A stretch of DNA of 64,000 nucleotides from Scybalomonas sp905214925 (GTDB taxonomy: Bacteria > Bacillota > Clostridia > Lachnospirales > Lachnospiraceae), in contig CAJMOB010000009.1 of assembly GCA_905214925.1 (NCBI GenBank), forward strand, positions 1-64,000. The letters run 5' to 3'. Positions 26,101 to 35,731 of this stretch are shown piece by piece; the first letter of the stretch is position 1; every line of letters starts with the position of its first letter. The notes under the pieces are model-generated. The model saw only the letters and a list, made by a program, of their open reading frames with translations. It was not told where the DNA came from and did not search any database. The position numbers were made by a program, and so were the translations under genes.

Positions 26101-26130
26101 AGAGCATAGGGAAACACTATGCTCTTTTTC
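26101..26130 (+). terminator. Terminator of purB
   Basis: AGAGCATAG and CTATGCTCT flank GGAAACA; TTTTTCG follows. Confidence 0.85.
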
Positions 26131-26175
26131 GTTTTTGTGCTAAAATTGATACAGCAAAGCTGTTAGGAAGGTGTG

Positions 26176-27078
26176 ATGTGTGTGCAAGGAAATTTGGAGT
26201 CCTATAAAGTATTTTATTACGTTGCAAAATGTGGAGGAATCACAATGGCAAGCGAGAAGCTATGCATTTCTCAGCCTGCGGTGAGTCAAGCAGTAAAACA
26301 AATGGAACATAATTTAGGTGTGAAGTTGTTTGTGAGGACGCCAAAAGGAACAAAACTTACAGCAGAAGGAGAATTGCTGTATCGATATGTAAAAGAAGGA
26401 TATGAATTAATAGAAACAGGAGAAGGAAAGTTACGAGAATGGATGAATTTAGAAGATGGGGAAATTCATATTGGCGCAAGTGATATGACATTGCGATATT
26501 ATTTATTGCCTTATTTAGAGAGATTCCATGAAAAATATCCTAAAATAAAAGTATCGGTAACGAATGGACCCACTCCAGAGACTCTTTTGTATTTAAAAGA
26601 AGGAAAAATTGATTTTGGAGTGATTACAGCACCAATCCAGCAAACAGAAGAGTATGAGTTGCATAGGGTAAGAGAGATAGAGGATATTTTCGTAGCTGGA
26701 AATCAGTTTCTTGATTGGAAAGGAAAAAAGCTTTCCTATCAGCAATTGAAAGAACTCCCAGTGATTTGTCTAGAGCAAAATACGAGTACAAGAGCTTATG
26801 TGGATCAATGGTTAGCGAAAAGAAATGTAACGTTAACGCCAGAACTGGAATTGGCTACCAGCGATATGATTATCCAATTTGCAAAGAGAAATTTTGGGGT
26901 TGGTTGTGTTGTGAGAGACTTTGCTGAGGAAGCCTTAGAAAAGAAGGAAGTATTTGAGTTGCAGTTTGAAGAGCGAATGCCAAAACGGCCGATGTATTTG
27001 GTATCATACAAAAATCATTCTGTGTCAAAGGCAGCAGAAAGTATATTAAGCATTATAATAGGAGAAAATATGAGATGA
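26176..27078 (+). CDS. LysR-family transcriptional regulator
   Basis: About 300 residues from ATG 26176, five bases after AGGAAGG; GTG 26173 is equally possible. The N-terminal winged helix-turn-helix reads ESYKVFYYVAKCGGITMASE, then KLCISQPAVSQAVKQMEHNL and LFVRTPKGTKLTAEGE. A periplasmic-binding-protein-like effector domain spans about 90-295, with GEIHIGASDMTLRYYLLPYL and GKIDFGVITAP. The effector is unknown. The stop overlaps the plsC start by four bases (ATGA), so it is translationally coupled to an acyltransferase and may control lipid metabolism. Confidence 0.92.
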   Translation: MCVQGNLESYKVFYYVAKCGGITMASEKLCISQPAVSQAVKQMEHNLGVKLFVRTPKGTKLTAEGELLYRYVKEGYELIETGEGKLREWMNLEDGEIHIGASDMTLRYYLLPYLERFHEKYPKIKVSVTNGPTPETLLYLKEGKIDFGVITAPIQQTEEYELHRVREIEDIFVAGNQFLDWKGKKLSYQQLKELPVICLEQNTSTRAYVDQWLAKRNVTLTPELELATSDMIIQFAKRNFGVGCVVRDFAEEALEKKEVFELQFEERMPKRPMYLVSYKNHSVSKAAESILSIIIGENMR

Positions 27079-27791
27079 AAAGAATTATTTTAATGGTAAT
27101 TCGATGTTTACCATTTGTTCCATATTGGTTTTATAAGTTGGAGCGATTAGGAAGAAGCGATAAGTTTGATGAGGAAACCCGCTATGAGTTTGTCCACAAG
27201 ATGACAACTCATATTAATCGAGTAGGAAGAGTCATTATTGAATCCGACGGTCAAGAAAATTTGCCGGAAGAAAATGGATATATTATGTTTCCCAATCATC
27301 AAGGATTATATGATGTATTAGCCTTTTTAGAATGCCATAAAAGACCGTTTTCTGTTGTGGCAAAACAAGAGGTAAAAAATGTAATCTTATTAAAGCAAGT
27401 ATTTCGAGTATTGCGAGCACAGATGATCGATAGAGAGGATGTAAGACAAGGATTAAAGGTCATAAAAAAAATGACAGAAGAAGTGTTGCAAGGAAGAAAT
27501 TATATTATTTTTGCAGAAGGAACCCGTTCCAAAAAAGGAAATGAAATCGGAGAGTTTAAAGCAGGAAGTTTTAAAAGTGCTATGAATGCAAAATGTCCGA
27601 TTGTGCCAGTAGCACTATTAGACTCTTTCGTTCCATTTGATGAAAATAGTATTCGAAAGACAACGGTACAGGTACATTTTTTAGAGCCAATTTATTATGA
27701 AGAATATCAAGGAATGAAGTCAAAAGAAATCGCAAAAATGGTAGAAGATCGCATTCGAGAAGCGATCAAAGGATACCAAGAACATAATTAA
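27075..27791 (+). CDS. plsC: 1-acyl-sn-glycerol-3-phosphate acyltransferase
   Basis: 238 residues. A short hydrophobic N terminus (IILMVIRCLPFVPYWF) anchors it to the membrane. The acyltransferase motifs are FPNHQGLYDVLAFL (HX4D, about residue 75), the block around LRAQMIDREDVRQGL, FAEGTRSKKGNEIGEFKAG (about 152) and CPIVPVALLDSF (about 176). It would add the second acyl chain in phosphatidic acid synthesis. It overlaps the LysR gene by four bases. Confidence 0.9.
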   Translation: MKRIILMVIRCLPFVPYWFYKLERLGRSDKFDEETRYEFVHKMTTHINRVGRVIIESDGQENLPEENGYIMFPNHQGLYDVLAFLECHKRPFSVVAKQEVKNVILLKQVFRVLRAQMIDREDVRQGLKVIKKMTEEVLQGRNYIIFAEGTRSKKGNEIGEFKAGSFKSAMNAKCPIVPVALLDSFVPFDENSIRKTTVQVHFLEPIYYEEYQGMKSKEIAKMVEDRIREAIKGYQEHN

Positions 27792-27820
27792 TAGTTATAT
27801 TTTATATAAAGAATATTAAT

Positions 27821-27849
27821 TTTACTTATAATATTTCCTATAGTACAAT
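27821..27849 (+). promoter_or_regulatory. Putative promoter of purA
   Basis: TTTACT (27821-27826), 17 bases, TACAAT (27844-27849). The leader is about 90 bases long with no purine riboswitch motif. Confidence 0.5.
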
Positions 27850-27942
27850 AAAGACGAAATGTTATTCGAGTGTTACTCATAAACAAACAAAGAGATTTGA
27901 AGCAAACGATGTCTGTTTCAAAGTATTAGGAGGAAAACATAA

Positions 27943-29217
27943 ATGGTAAAAGCAATTGTAGGTGCTAACTGGGGTGACGAAGGAAAAGGTAAAATCACAG
28001 ATATGCTAGCAAAGGAATCTGATATTGTTATTCGTTTCCAAGGCGGTGCAAACGCAGGTCACACAATTATCAATAACTATGGAAAATTTGCATTACACAC
28101 ACTTCCATCTGGTGTATTTTATGATCATATTACTAATGTTATTGGAAACGGTGTAGCACTGAACATTCCTGTTTTATTTCATGAGATCAAAGAACTGACA
28201 GATAGAAATGTGCCAATGCCAAATTTATTAATTTCAGATCGTGCACAAATGGTAATGCCATATCATATTTTATTCGATCAATATGAAGAAGAGCGTTTAG
28301 GCGGAAAATCTTTTGGCTCTACAAAATCAGGAATTGCTCCATTTTATTCAGATAAATATGCAAAAATCGGTTTTCAGGTAAGTGAGTTATTTGATGAAGA
28401 AGCACTTCGTGAAAAAGTAGAACGTGTTTGCGAAATGAAAAATGTTTTATTAGAGCATTTATATCACAAGCCATTACTGGATGCCAATGAATTATATGAA
28501 ACATTATTAGAATACCGTGATATGGTAAAACCATATGTGGCAGATGTATCCGCTTTCCTTAATAAAGCCATTGAAGAAGGAAAAGAACTTCTTTTAGAAG
28601 GCCAGCTTGGAACATTAAAAGATCCAGATCATGGAATTTATCCAATGGTAACTTCTTCTTCCACATTAGCTGCCTATGGTGCAGTAGGAGCAGGGATTCC
28701 ACCATATGAAATTAAAAAAGTAATTACAGTTGTAAAAGCATATTCAAGCGCTGTAGGGGCTGGTGCTTTTGTAAGTGAAATTTTTGGAGAAGAGGCAGAT
28801 GAATTAAGACGTCGTGGTGGTGACGGCGGCGAGTTTGGTGCAACAACAGGTCGTCCAAGACGTATGGGATGGTTTGACTGTGTGGCTTCTCGTTATGGTT
28901 GCCGTTTACAAGGAACAACCGATGTAGCGTTTACCGTTCTTGATGTATTAGGATATTTAGATGAAATCCCAGTTTGTGTTGCTTATGAAGTAGATGGTGA
29001 AATCATCCATGATTTCCCAACAACAAATAAATTAGAAAAAGCAAAACCAGTAATAGAAACATTAAAAGGTTGGAAATGTGATATTCGTGGGATTAAAAAG
29101 TATGAAGAACTTCCAGAAAACTGCCGTAAATACATTGAGTTTGTAGAAGAAAAACTCGGTTATCCAATCACCATGATTTCTAACGGACCAGGAAGAGATG
29201 ATATTATCTATCGATAA
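27943..29217 (+). CDS. purA: Adenylosuccinate synthetase
   Basis: 424 residues. N-terminal GTP-binding loop AIVGANWGDEGKGKITDMLA, then FQGGANAGHTIINNYGKFALH with the catalytic His. GSTKSGIAPFYSDKYAKIG and EGQLGTLKDPDHGIYPMVTSS mark the IMP site, and GATTGRPRRMGWFDCVA completes the signature. It joins aspartate to IMP as the first committed step to AMP. AGGAGG precedes ATG by about eight bases. Together with purB it completes the AMP branch; guaB at 45330 begins the GMP branch. Confidence 0.96.
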   Translation: MVKAIVGANWGDEGKGKITDMLAKESDIVIRFQGGANAGHTIINNYGKFALHTLPSGVFYDHITNVIGNGVALNIPVLFHEIKELTDRNVPMPNLLISDRAQMVMPYHILFDQYEEERLGGKSFGSTKSGIAPFYSDKYAKIGFQVSELFDEEALREKVERVCEMKNVLLEHLYHKPLLDANELYETLLEYRDMVKPYVADVSAFLNKAIEEGKELLLEGQLGTLKDPDHGIYPMVTSSSTLAAYGAVGAGIPPYEIKKVITVVKAYSSAVGAGAFVSEIFGEEADELRRRGGDGGEFGATTGRPRRMGWFDCVASRYGCRLQGTTDVAFTVLDVLGYLDEIPVCVAYEVDGEIIHDFPTTNKLEKAKPVIETLKGWKCDIRGIKKYEELPENCRKYIEFVEEKLGYPITMISNGPGRDDIIYR

Positions 29218-29312
29218 GATAGGAAAAAGATAGAAAATATGCTACAATAAAAGAAAAAGAGTTTCAAAGAAAATAATAAAAAGAGAAAAGCTTAGAAACA
29301 AAAGGAGGTAGC

Positions 29313-29675
29313 ATGATGATAATTGCAGTCACTTATGAAAATGGTTCTATTTATCAGCACTTTGGGCATACGGCTCAGTTTAAATTGTATCAAGTACAAG
29401 AAGGAAAAATAGTGGATTCTAATATTGTGGATACTAATGGAAACGGGCATGGAGCACTTGCTGGATTTTTAAAAGAACATAACGTAGAAGTCGTTATTTG
29501 TGGAGGTATTGGTGCAGGTGCTAAAACTGCATTGGCAGAAGCAGGAATTCAGTTATTTGGCGGAGTCATTGGTGCAGCAGATGAACAAGTAAGTGCTTAT
29601 TTAGCTGGAACATTACAGTATAATCAAAATATTGAATGCAATCACCATGGACAAGATCATAAATGCAAAAGCTGA
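29313..29675 (+). CDS. NifB/NifX-like dinitrogenase iron-molybdenum cofactor family protein
   Basis: 120 residues, strong AAAGGAGG ribosome binding site; ATG 29313 and 29316 are both usable. The fold signature is visible: IAVTYENGSIYQHFGHTAQF, then VVICGGIGAGAKTALAEAGI. This family binds metal clusters in nitrogenase assembly, but stand-alone members are common in non-fixing anaerobes, where the role is unknown. The C-terminal tail is rich in His and Cys (CNHHGQDHKCKS), suggesting metal binding. There is no nif gene nearby. A strong terminator follows. Confidence 0.85.
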   Translation: MMIIAVTYENGSIYQHFGHTAQFKLYQVQEGKIVDSNIVDTNGNGHGALAGFLKEHNVEVVICGGIGAGAKTALAEAGIQLFGGVIGAADEQVSAYLAGTLQYNQNIECNHHGQDHKCKS

Positions 29676-29720
29676 TTTTTTGTGTCTATGCAAAATATAA
29701 GATAACATAATTGTATGATA

Positions 29721-29756
29721 AAAAATGATCTATTTTATAAAATAGATCATTTTTTT
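29721..29756 (+). terminator. Terminator after the NifX-like gene
   Basis: AAAAATGATCTATTTT and AAAATAGATCATTTTTT form a perfect stem with a two-base loop. Confidence 0.9.
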
Positions 29757-29760
29757 ATGC

Positions 29761-29836
29761 GATAGGAAACTCCTCGTAAACTGCTTATGTAGGACAAAAT
29801 GTACTTTGCACACTTTGGTCTATATGGTCTATCATA
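29761..29836 (+). repeat. Repeat family B, copy B1
   Basis: GATAGGAAACTCCTCGTAAA resembles the starts of copies at 53934 and 54288; TTTGCACACTTTGGTCT resembles their CACACTTTGTTCT end. The right edge is TCTATCATAG. It is diverged from the longer copies. Confidence 0.5.
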
Positions 29837-29954
29837 GAAAAATTTGTTTCTTATCATAAGAAAATTTTATCAAAAAATAAAAATATATAATTTTATTTTA
29901 TTGTTAAAATCTGTTATATTGGAGAAAATAATTGAGAAAAGAGAGGAAAACGTT

Positions 29955-30977
29955 ATGAGTAAAGTAAAAGAGAATTTTGCAGGAGTTTTATTTTGTTTTA
30001 TTCTTGCACTGCCAGCATGGTTTCTTGGAAAAGCATTTCCTGTTGTAGGAGGACCTGTTTTTTCCATTTTAATAGGAATTGTACTAGCATTATTTATTAA
30101 AAAAACAGAAAATTTACAATCTGGTGTTAAGTATACATCAAAAAAAATTTTACAATATGCGGTTATCTTATTAGGATTTGGAATGAATTTAACCGATATT
30201 TTGGAAAAAGGAAAAGAGTCATTACCAATTATTATTTCCACAATTGCTACATCACTTATTATTTCTTATGTGTTATGCAAAGCAATGCATATTCCAAGTA
30301 AAATTTCAACATTAGTTGGAGTTGGTTCTAGCATTTGTGGTGGTTCTGCTATCGCAGCAACTGCTCCAGTCATTGATGCAGATGATGAAGAAATTGCACA
30401 AGCCATTTCTGTTATCTTTTTATTTAATATTATTGCTGCACTAATTTTCCCACATCTTGGTGCTATGTTAGGATTAAGCAACGAAGGATTTGGAATTTTT
30501 GCAGGAACAGCTGTAAATGATACGTCTTCTGTAACAGCAGCCGCTTCTGCTTGGGATGGAATGCATGGAACAGGAACAGCAGTTCTTGATCAGGCAACGA
30601 TTGTTAAATTAACAAGAACATTAGCAATTATTCCGATTACATTAGTGTTAGCTTTTATGCAGATGAGAAAAGCCAAAAAAGAAGGAACGGAGTCAGGGGC
30701 TACCTTTAGTTTAAAGAAAATCTTCCCATTTTTTATCTTATTTTTTGTATTAGCTTCTGTTGTTACAACGGTATTTTCTTTACCAACAGGGGTGACAGCG
30801 CCATTAAAAGAGTTAAGTAAATTCTTCATTGTAATGGCAATGGGAGCCATTGGATTTAACACAGATATTGTAAAATTAGTAAAAACAGGTGGAAAACCAA
30901 TCTTTATGGGATTATGTTGTTGGATTGGAATTGCTATTGTAAGTCTTTTACTCCAACACGTGATTGGAATTTATTAA
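29955..30977 (+). CDS. YeiH/YeiB-family putative sulfate exporter
   Basis: 340 residues from ATG 29955 (GAGAGG upstream). An in-frame start at 29844 would add 37 residues with no ribosome binding site. About nine to ten membrane segments: FAGVLFCFILALPAWFLG, VVGGPVFSILIGIVLALF, ILQYAVILLGFGMNL and so on. The conserved VGVGSSICGGSAIAATAPVI and FAGTAVNDTSSVTAAAS identify PF03601 (Cons_hypoth698). The sulfate-exporter name comes from distant evidence, and the real substrate is not known. It is monocistronic and ends convergently with the aminotransferase gene. Confidence 0.85.
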   Translation: MSKVKENFAGVLFCFILALPAWFLGKAFPVVGGPVFSILIGIVLALFIKKTENLQSGVKYTSKKILQYAVILLGFGMNLTDILEKGKESLPIIISTIATSLIISYVLCKAMHIPSKISTLVGVGSSICGGSAIAATAPVIDADDEEIAQAISVIFLFNIIAALIFPHLGAMLGLSNEGFGIFAGTAVNDTSSVTAAASAWDGMHGTGTAVLDQATIVKLTRTLAIIPITLVLAFMQMRKAKKEGTESGATFSLKKIFPFFILFFVLASVVTTVFSLPTGVTAPLKELSKFFIVMAMGAIGFNTDIVKLVKTGGKPIFMGLCCWIGIAIVSLLLQHVIGIY

Positions 30978-30982
30978 AAAAT

Positions 30983-31021
30983 ACCGAGTAACACAAAAAA
31001 CAGTGTTGCTCGGTGTTTTTT
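30983..31021. terminator. Bidirectional terminator between convergent genes
   Basis: ACCGAGTAACAC and GTGTTGCTCGGT pair with one wobble. T follows on the + strand and an A run precedes it, giving T on the minus strand. Confidence 0.8.
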
Positions 31022-31022
31022 A

Positions 31023-32132
31023 TTATTTTTGAGGAGAGTGTAATGTCTCTTCAATCGTATCCAATAGTTCTTTATTTTTTTCAGGGCTCATCATGCAAAA
31101 ACGGAAATAATAAGGAGAAAGCCCTTCGAATGTAACACAATCTCGTATCATAAGTCCTTTACGAACACAAATATCAAATAAGTCCGATGCTGTAATATCG
31201 TCTCGCAATATTTTACACAAAATAAAGTTCCCAGTTGGCTTTACATAAGAGACGTTTTCCATAGAAGACAGTCGCTCACAAGCACGAGCTCGTTCGGAAG
31301 AAATTAATTGTTTCGTTGCGTTGATGTATTCGATATCGGAAAACATAACTTCGCCAGCTAAAGAAGCGAGAGAATTGATTGTCCAAGGATTTTTCTCTTT
31401 TTTCATCGTTTCTAACAGAGGAAGGTTTCCACAAATAGAATAACCGAGACGGAGTCCAGGGGAAGCAAAAAATTTACTAATTCCTCGAAGAACGACAAGG
31501 TTTTCAAACTCTTTTGTAAGAGGGACAGAAGTAATTTCCTCTGTATTTGGTGCAAACTCCACATAAGTTTCATCTACAATGACAAAGATATTTTTTTCTT
31601 TACAATAAGAAAGAATTTCTCTCATCATGTTGGAAGAAAGAGCGGTGGAAGTTGGATTATTTGGATTGCAAATAATGAAAAGATCAAAGCCTTCGGTAAG
31701 CGTCTTTTTTAATTCTTCCATACATAACTCAAATTGATTTTCTTCTTTTAAGAAATGAAAAAAACATTCTCCACCAGCTAGATGAATTTCTCGTTCATAT
31801 TCGGAATAAGTAGGAGCAAGAAGGAGGGCTTTTTTTGGATGATGGAGTTGGATAAATAAAGAAATTAGCTCAGTGGCTCCATTTCCAACGAGAATAGAAC
31901 GATAGTCCGCTCCAACATAAGTGCCAATGGCCTTTCTAAGATTTGTATACTCTCGATCTGGATAAGAAGTAACGACATCAATATTTTCGGCTAATGTTTT
32001 TTTCATTAACGGAGAAATACCGAGGGGATTGACATTCGCCCCAAAACTTGTGATCTCTTCTTTTTTGATATGATATATTTGTTCAATTTTTTCTAGATCA
32101 CTTCCATGAAAGTGTTCTTTTGGTGTTAACAT
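31023..32132 (-). CDS. PLP-dependent class I/II aminotransferase, CobD/HisC-like
   Basis: 369 residues. The opening HFHGSDLEKIEQIYHI, then SFGANVNPLGISP, is the pattern of L-threonine-O-3-phosphate decarboxylase (CobD) and its histidinol-phosphate aminotransferase relatives. VGNGATELISLFI binds the cofactor phosphate, NPNNPTSTAL has the conserved Asn, DETYVEFAP the PLP-pairing Asp/Tyr, and the Schiff-base lysine is in RGISKFFASPGLRLGYS. No cobalamin or histidine gene is adjacent, so the exact substrate is open. It is the only minus-strand gene between 6098 and the right edge. Confidence 0.8.
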   Translation of the reverse strand: MLTPKEHFHGSDLEKIEQIYHIKKEEITSFGANVNPLGISPLMKKTLAENIDVVTSYPDREYTNLRKAIGTYVGADYRSILVGNGATELISLFIQLHHPKKALLLAPTYSEYEREIHLAGGECFFHFLKEENQFELCMEELKKTLTEGFDLFIICNPNNPTSTALSSNMMREILSYCKEKNIFVIVDETYVEFAPNTEEITSVPLTKEFENLVVLRGISKFFASPGLRLGYSICGNLPLLETMKKEKNPWTINSLASLAGEVMFSDIEYINATKQLISSERARACERLSSMENVSYVKPTGNFILCKILRDDITASDLFDICVRKGLMIRDCVTFEGLSPYYFRFCMMSPEKNKELLDTIEETLHSPQK

Positions 32133-32352
32133 AATGAATAAACCTCTTTTCTATGATGAAATACTATTTTTTCTATGTTCTATTATAATACAAGATCTTA
32201 GATTCGGACAAGGAAATAAAAAATATAATTGTTAATTTATGCTCTTTTTTCTATGCGTATGAAATCCCTTTGTTTTTTCGAAAAACACTGTTATAATGAA
32301 ATGGAATATTTACGAACAATGAAATTTGATGAAATAGGTAGGTGGTTGACGA

Positions 32353-35300
32353 ATGAAGAAAAAAATCTGGCAAATGTCGGAGGGGAAATTTGATATAAAA
32401 CGTCCGAAAGTAAAGATTTCTGAGGAAAAAATTCAGTTGCAACTAAAAGAGGGGGACTTTTTTGAAGGGGAATTTCAGGTAGAATCTATCAATAAAGAGC
32501 CAATCAAGGGGTGTGTAATTTCCACAAATTCATTAATGGAAATTGTTTCGGAACAAGATTTTATAGAGACACAATACGGAATTCGCTATTATTTTAATGG
32601 AAAAAATACACAAGCAGGAGATAAAGAAACAGGTAGTTTCATTTTAATTACCGATGGAGGAGAATTTGAAATTCCTTATGAAGTGATGATTGAAGGAAGC
32701 TATTTGACAACAACTATTGGGGAATTAAAAGATATCAATAAGTTTTTAGAACTGGTAGAAAAAAATCGAGAAGAAGCGTTAGAATTATTTGCTTCTGTAG
32801 AATTTGAAAAGGTACTATTAAAAGGAGAAGATGAGAAGAAATTAGTGTATCAGGCTTTGTTAGAAAGTCGTTCTCTTGCTCAAGCTATGGAGGAGTTTCT
32901 TGTTTTCTTAAAAGAAAAAGAGCCTGTGTATTTGAGTTTAAATGAAACAAAGGTAACGATATTACCAGAACAAGATCGGTATGAACTTAAAGTAAAACAG
33001 AATAGAGAAGGTTATGTAGGGGCTATTATACAAGAGCAAAAAGGATATTTACATATAGAAAAAACAGTGTTACATCAAGAGGACTTTCAAAATCAAGAAG
33101 CGAGCATTGTTTTTGAAGTGGAGAAAATTAGCCGATCCATTCATGATTGGAATACTGAGTTAGAAGTTCTTTGTGGAAGCCAGATAATAAAAATCCAAGT
33201 TTCTTATGATTCAGGAGAAAAAGGAAGAAAGAAAAGAGAAGAGTTAGCAAAGAAGAGAATATGGAAAAAGAAAGCATTTGAGCTTTATGAAAATTGGTTT
33301 TTATATCATACGAATTTATTATCAGAAGAGAGATATAAAAACAATGAGAAAAAAATAGCCTTATCCCTTCAAGAGGAAGACGAAGGAAGAAAGGTAATTC
33401 TTCCAGAAGAGCATTATGTTCATTTGCTAAATCTTCTGTCAGAAGAGGCAACAAAAGATTCGTTGAGAAAAAAAGAAGAGTTAATTGCCTTGTATGAAAA
33501 TGGCTATCATAGTCCTTTTCTTTCCTATGAAATGTTAAAAGATATGAATGAGGAGCCAGAGTTATTGACAGAGTTAAGAGGAGCAGAACTTTATGCTTTA
33601 AAATGGGGATGCAAGTATCAGTTTGTCTCTATGCGCCTTTTAGATCGGTTTATGCAATTGGCATCTCATGAAAAACAGTTTTCAAGGCGAGTATTTGAGC
33701 TGGCCAAGAGATTTTATGAACAACAGCCATTAAAAGAATATTTGATGATTCTTTGTAGTATTTTAATCAAAGGCAATCGAATGGAAGAGAAGTACCATAT
33801 TTACTACAAATTAGGCGTTCAAGAATCATTAAAATTAATTGGACTTTGTGAGGCATATATTCGAAGTATGGATCATAGAGAATATGGGATCATTCCACGC
33901 TCTATTCTGTTATATTTTGTGGATGCTGAGCCGCTTCCAGAAGAGGAAAGGGCCTATTTATTTGCCAATATTTTATATCACGATCGAGAATATGAAGGCA
34001 TTTTATATCAATTTGGAGAAAAAATGCAATCTTTCATTAAAGAACAGATGCAAAAAGGAAAAATAAGTCAAGATCTGTTCTATTTATATAGAAGAAATTT
34101 TGAAAGAATGTTAATTAGTGAAGAGTTGTTGACAGAGCTTCCAGGGATTTTATTTAAACAGAAAATAACATGTCAACATCCGTTAATCACTGGAGTAATG
34201 GTATATCATCAGGAGACAAAAAAAGCCTCATATTATCCTTTGATCAATGAGACGGCCTATCTTGATCTGTATACGGATCGTTATAAGATTATATTGTTAG
34301 ATAAGTTAGGGAGACGATATGTAAATTCGATTCCTTATGATTTACAAGATCTTTTTGAAGATTCTCGCTATATGAGACTTTGTTATCAATATAATAAAAC
34401 ACAGCCGATGTTACTTTATCGACTTGGGCGTCATACACTAAAGTATCACCAGTCAGATGCGAGAGCGATTCAAGTAATAAAAAATGTTCTAACGTTAAAC
34501 GATATTGATGAGAAGTTTTATTTAAATTGTTTAAAGTTGATTATTGATTATTATTATGAGAACTATGAAGGAGAATTGTTGGATGAATATTTACAAAAAG
34601 TAGATTTAAGCCGTTATGAACGAGAAGATAGAAATCAATTATTAGAGTACATGATTACAAGAAGAATGTATGGGCCTGTGCTACGTTCTATTGAGGAATA
34701 TGGCTATCAGGGAATTATGCCAAAGAGAATTCTACGGCTCACTTCTTACCTGTTAAAAAGTACAGCTGTGACAAAGGATGAGTTTCTCCTCGCTATGTGT
34801 ATGTATGCCTTTCGCAATGAACGGTATGATGAATATTCATTGGAGTACATTGGAAAATATTTAATTAGTTCCTTAAAGGAGATGATAGAGGTTTGGAACA
34901 CATCTTTTGAAAACTCGGTTCGAATTGAAGCATTAGAAGAAAATATTTTAGCCCAGAGCTTATTTGAAGAAAATATTTGTGAGGGTCTCTTTCCTATTTT
35001 TGCTTCGTTTTGGGAGAGAAAATCCGAAAGTTTGCTTGGAAAAGCATTTTTACGCTATGTAAGCTATGATAGTTTTGTAAAAGAATATCCATTTCCAATT
35101 GAATTTTATCGGATATTAAAAGACGCAGTATTAACCGAGCGTATTACCGATGATTTTGGCAAGATGGCATTGCTTTATGACTTATCGGAGCAATCGGAAG
35201 TTGAGGAAGAAATGTTGCCTTGGATTCAAAAGACGATTAGTGAGTTTACAATGGAAGGAATTGTATTGCCGTTTTTCCAAGCATTTGGAACAACTATTTC

Positions 35301-35712
35301 CGTGCCTTATGAACTCAAAGTGAGAAAGTGTATTTGTTATCATGGAGAGAGAAACAGCACCTATTATATGAGGTGTGGTTTACGAGGTGAAGAAGGAAAA
35401 TATTATGGAAGGGCACAAAAAATAGAGATGAAAGAAGTGATGCCAGGGATTTATACAGCATATTTTGTAATCTTTTATAAAGAAGAGTTGGAATATAGTG
35501 TTTGGCAGAAAACCGAACATTCAGATCGCATGGTAAAGACAGGAACACTTCATGGGGAAAAAGAAGGAAAGGAGAAGAAAGAGAGTCGATTTGATTTATT
35601 GAATTCCTTTCTTATGAGCGTTGAGGCAAAAGAGGATGATAAAACCTATGAACTTGCAAAAGAATACATCTATCATACAAAATTAATCGATCAAGAGTGG
35701 TCGCTGTTATAA
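32353..35712 (+). CDS. DUF5717 family giant protein: Ig-like N terminus plus helical repeats
   Basis: 1119 residues, no signal peptide or clear membrane segment, so probably cytoplasmic. The N-terminal ~110 residues are beta-rich (KISEEKIQLQLKEGDFFEGE), as is a second block at about 190-290. The middle (~290-950) is acidic and strongly helical with TPR-like spacing: repeated YxxxL/E pairs such as NILYHDREYEGILYQFGEKM. A further beta domain lies at about 990-1070 (ELKVRKCICYHGERNSTYYM). I associate this architecture with DUF5717 of Lachnospiraceae, which has no known function. It starts the four-gene operon; AGGTAGGTGG precedes ATG. A scaffold role is inferred only from shape. Confidence 0.75.
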   Translation: MKKKIWQMSEGKFDIKRPKVKISEEKIQLQLKEGDFFEGEFQVESINKEPIKGCVISTNSLMEIVSEQDFIETQYGIRYYFNGKNTQAGDKETGSFILITDGGEFEIPYEVMIEGSYLTTTIGELKDINKFLELVEKNREEALELFASVEFEKVLLKGEDEKKLVYQALLESRSLAQAMEEFLVFLKEKEPVYLSLNETKVTILPEQDRYELKVKQNREGYVGAIIQEQKGYLHIEKTVLHQEDFQNQEASIVFEVEKISRSIHDWNTELEVLCGSQIIKIQVSYDSGEKGRKKREELAKKRIWKKKAFELYENWFLYHTNLLSEERYKNNEKKIALSLQEEDEGRKVILPEEHYVHLLNLLSEEATKDSLRKKEELIALYENGYHSPFLSYEMLKDMNEEPELLTELRGAELYALKWGCKYQFVSMRLLDRFMQLASHEKQFSRRVFELAKRFYEQQPLKEYLMILCSILIKGNRMEEKYHIYYKLGVQESLKLIGLCEAYIRSMDHREYGIIPRSILLYFVDAEPLPEEERAYLFANILYHDREYEGILYQFGEKMQSFIKEQMQKGKISQDLFYLYRRNFERMLISEELLTELPGILFKQKITCQHPLITGVMVYHQETKKASYYPLINETAYLDLYTDRYKIILLDKLGRRYVNSIPYDLQDLFEDSRYMRLCYQYNKTQPMLLYRLGRHTLKYHQSDARAIQVIKNVLTLNDIDEKFYLNCLKLIIDYYYENYEGELLDEYLQKVDLSRYEREDRNQLLEYMITRRMYGPVLRSIEEYGYQGIMPKRILRLTSYLLKSTAVTKDEFLLAMCMYAFRNERYDEYSLEYIGKYLISSLKEMIEVWNTSFENSVRIEALEENILAQSLFEENICEGLFPIFASFWERKSESLLGKAFLRYVSYDSFVKEYPFPIEFYRILKDAVLTERITDDFGKMALLYDLSEQSEVEEEMLPWIQKTISEFTMEGIVLPFFQAFGTTISVPYELKVRKCICYHGERNSTYYMRCGLRGEEGKYYGRAQKIEMKEVMPGIYTAYFVIFYKEELEYSVWQKTEHSDRMVKTGTLHGEKEGKEKKESRFDLLNSFLMSVEAKEDDKTYELAKEYIYHTKLIDQEWSLL

Positions 35713-35731
35713 AAATAAAGAGAGGATTAAT

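Noticed and set aside
29844..29954. Upstream extension of the YeiH-family gene
   Set aside because: It has no ribosome binding site, is Lys/Ile-rich junk-like sequence and is absent from the family pattern.
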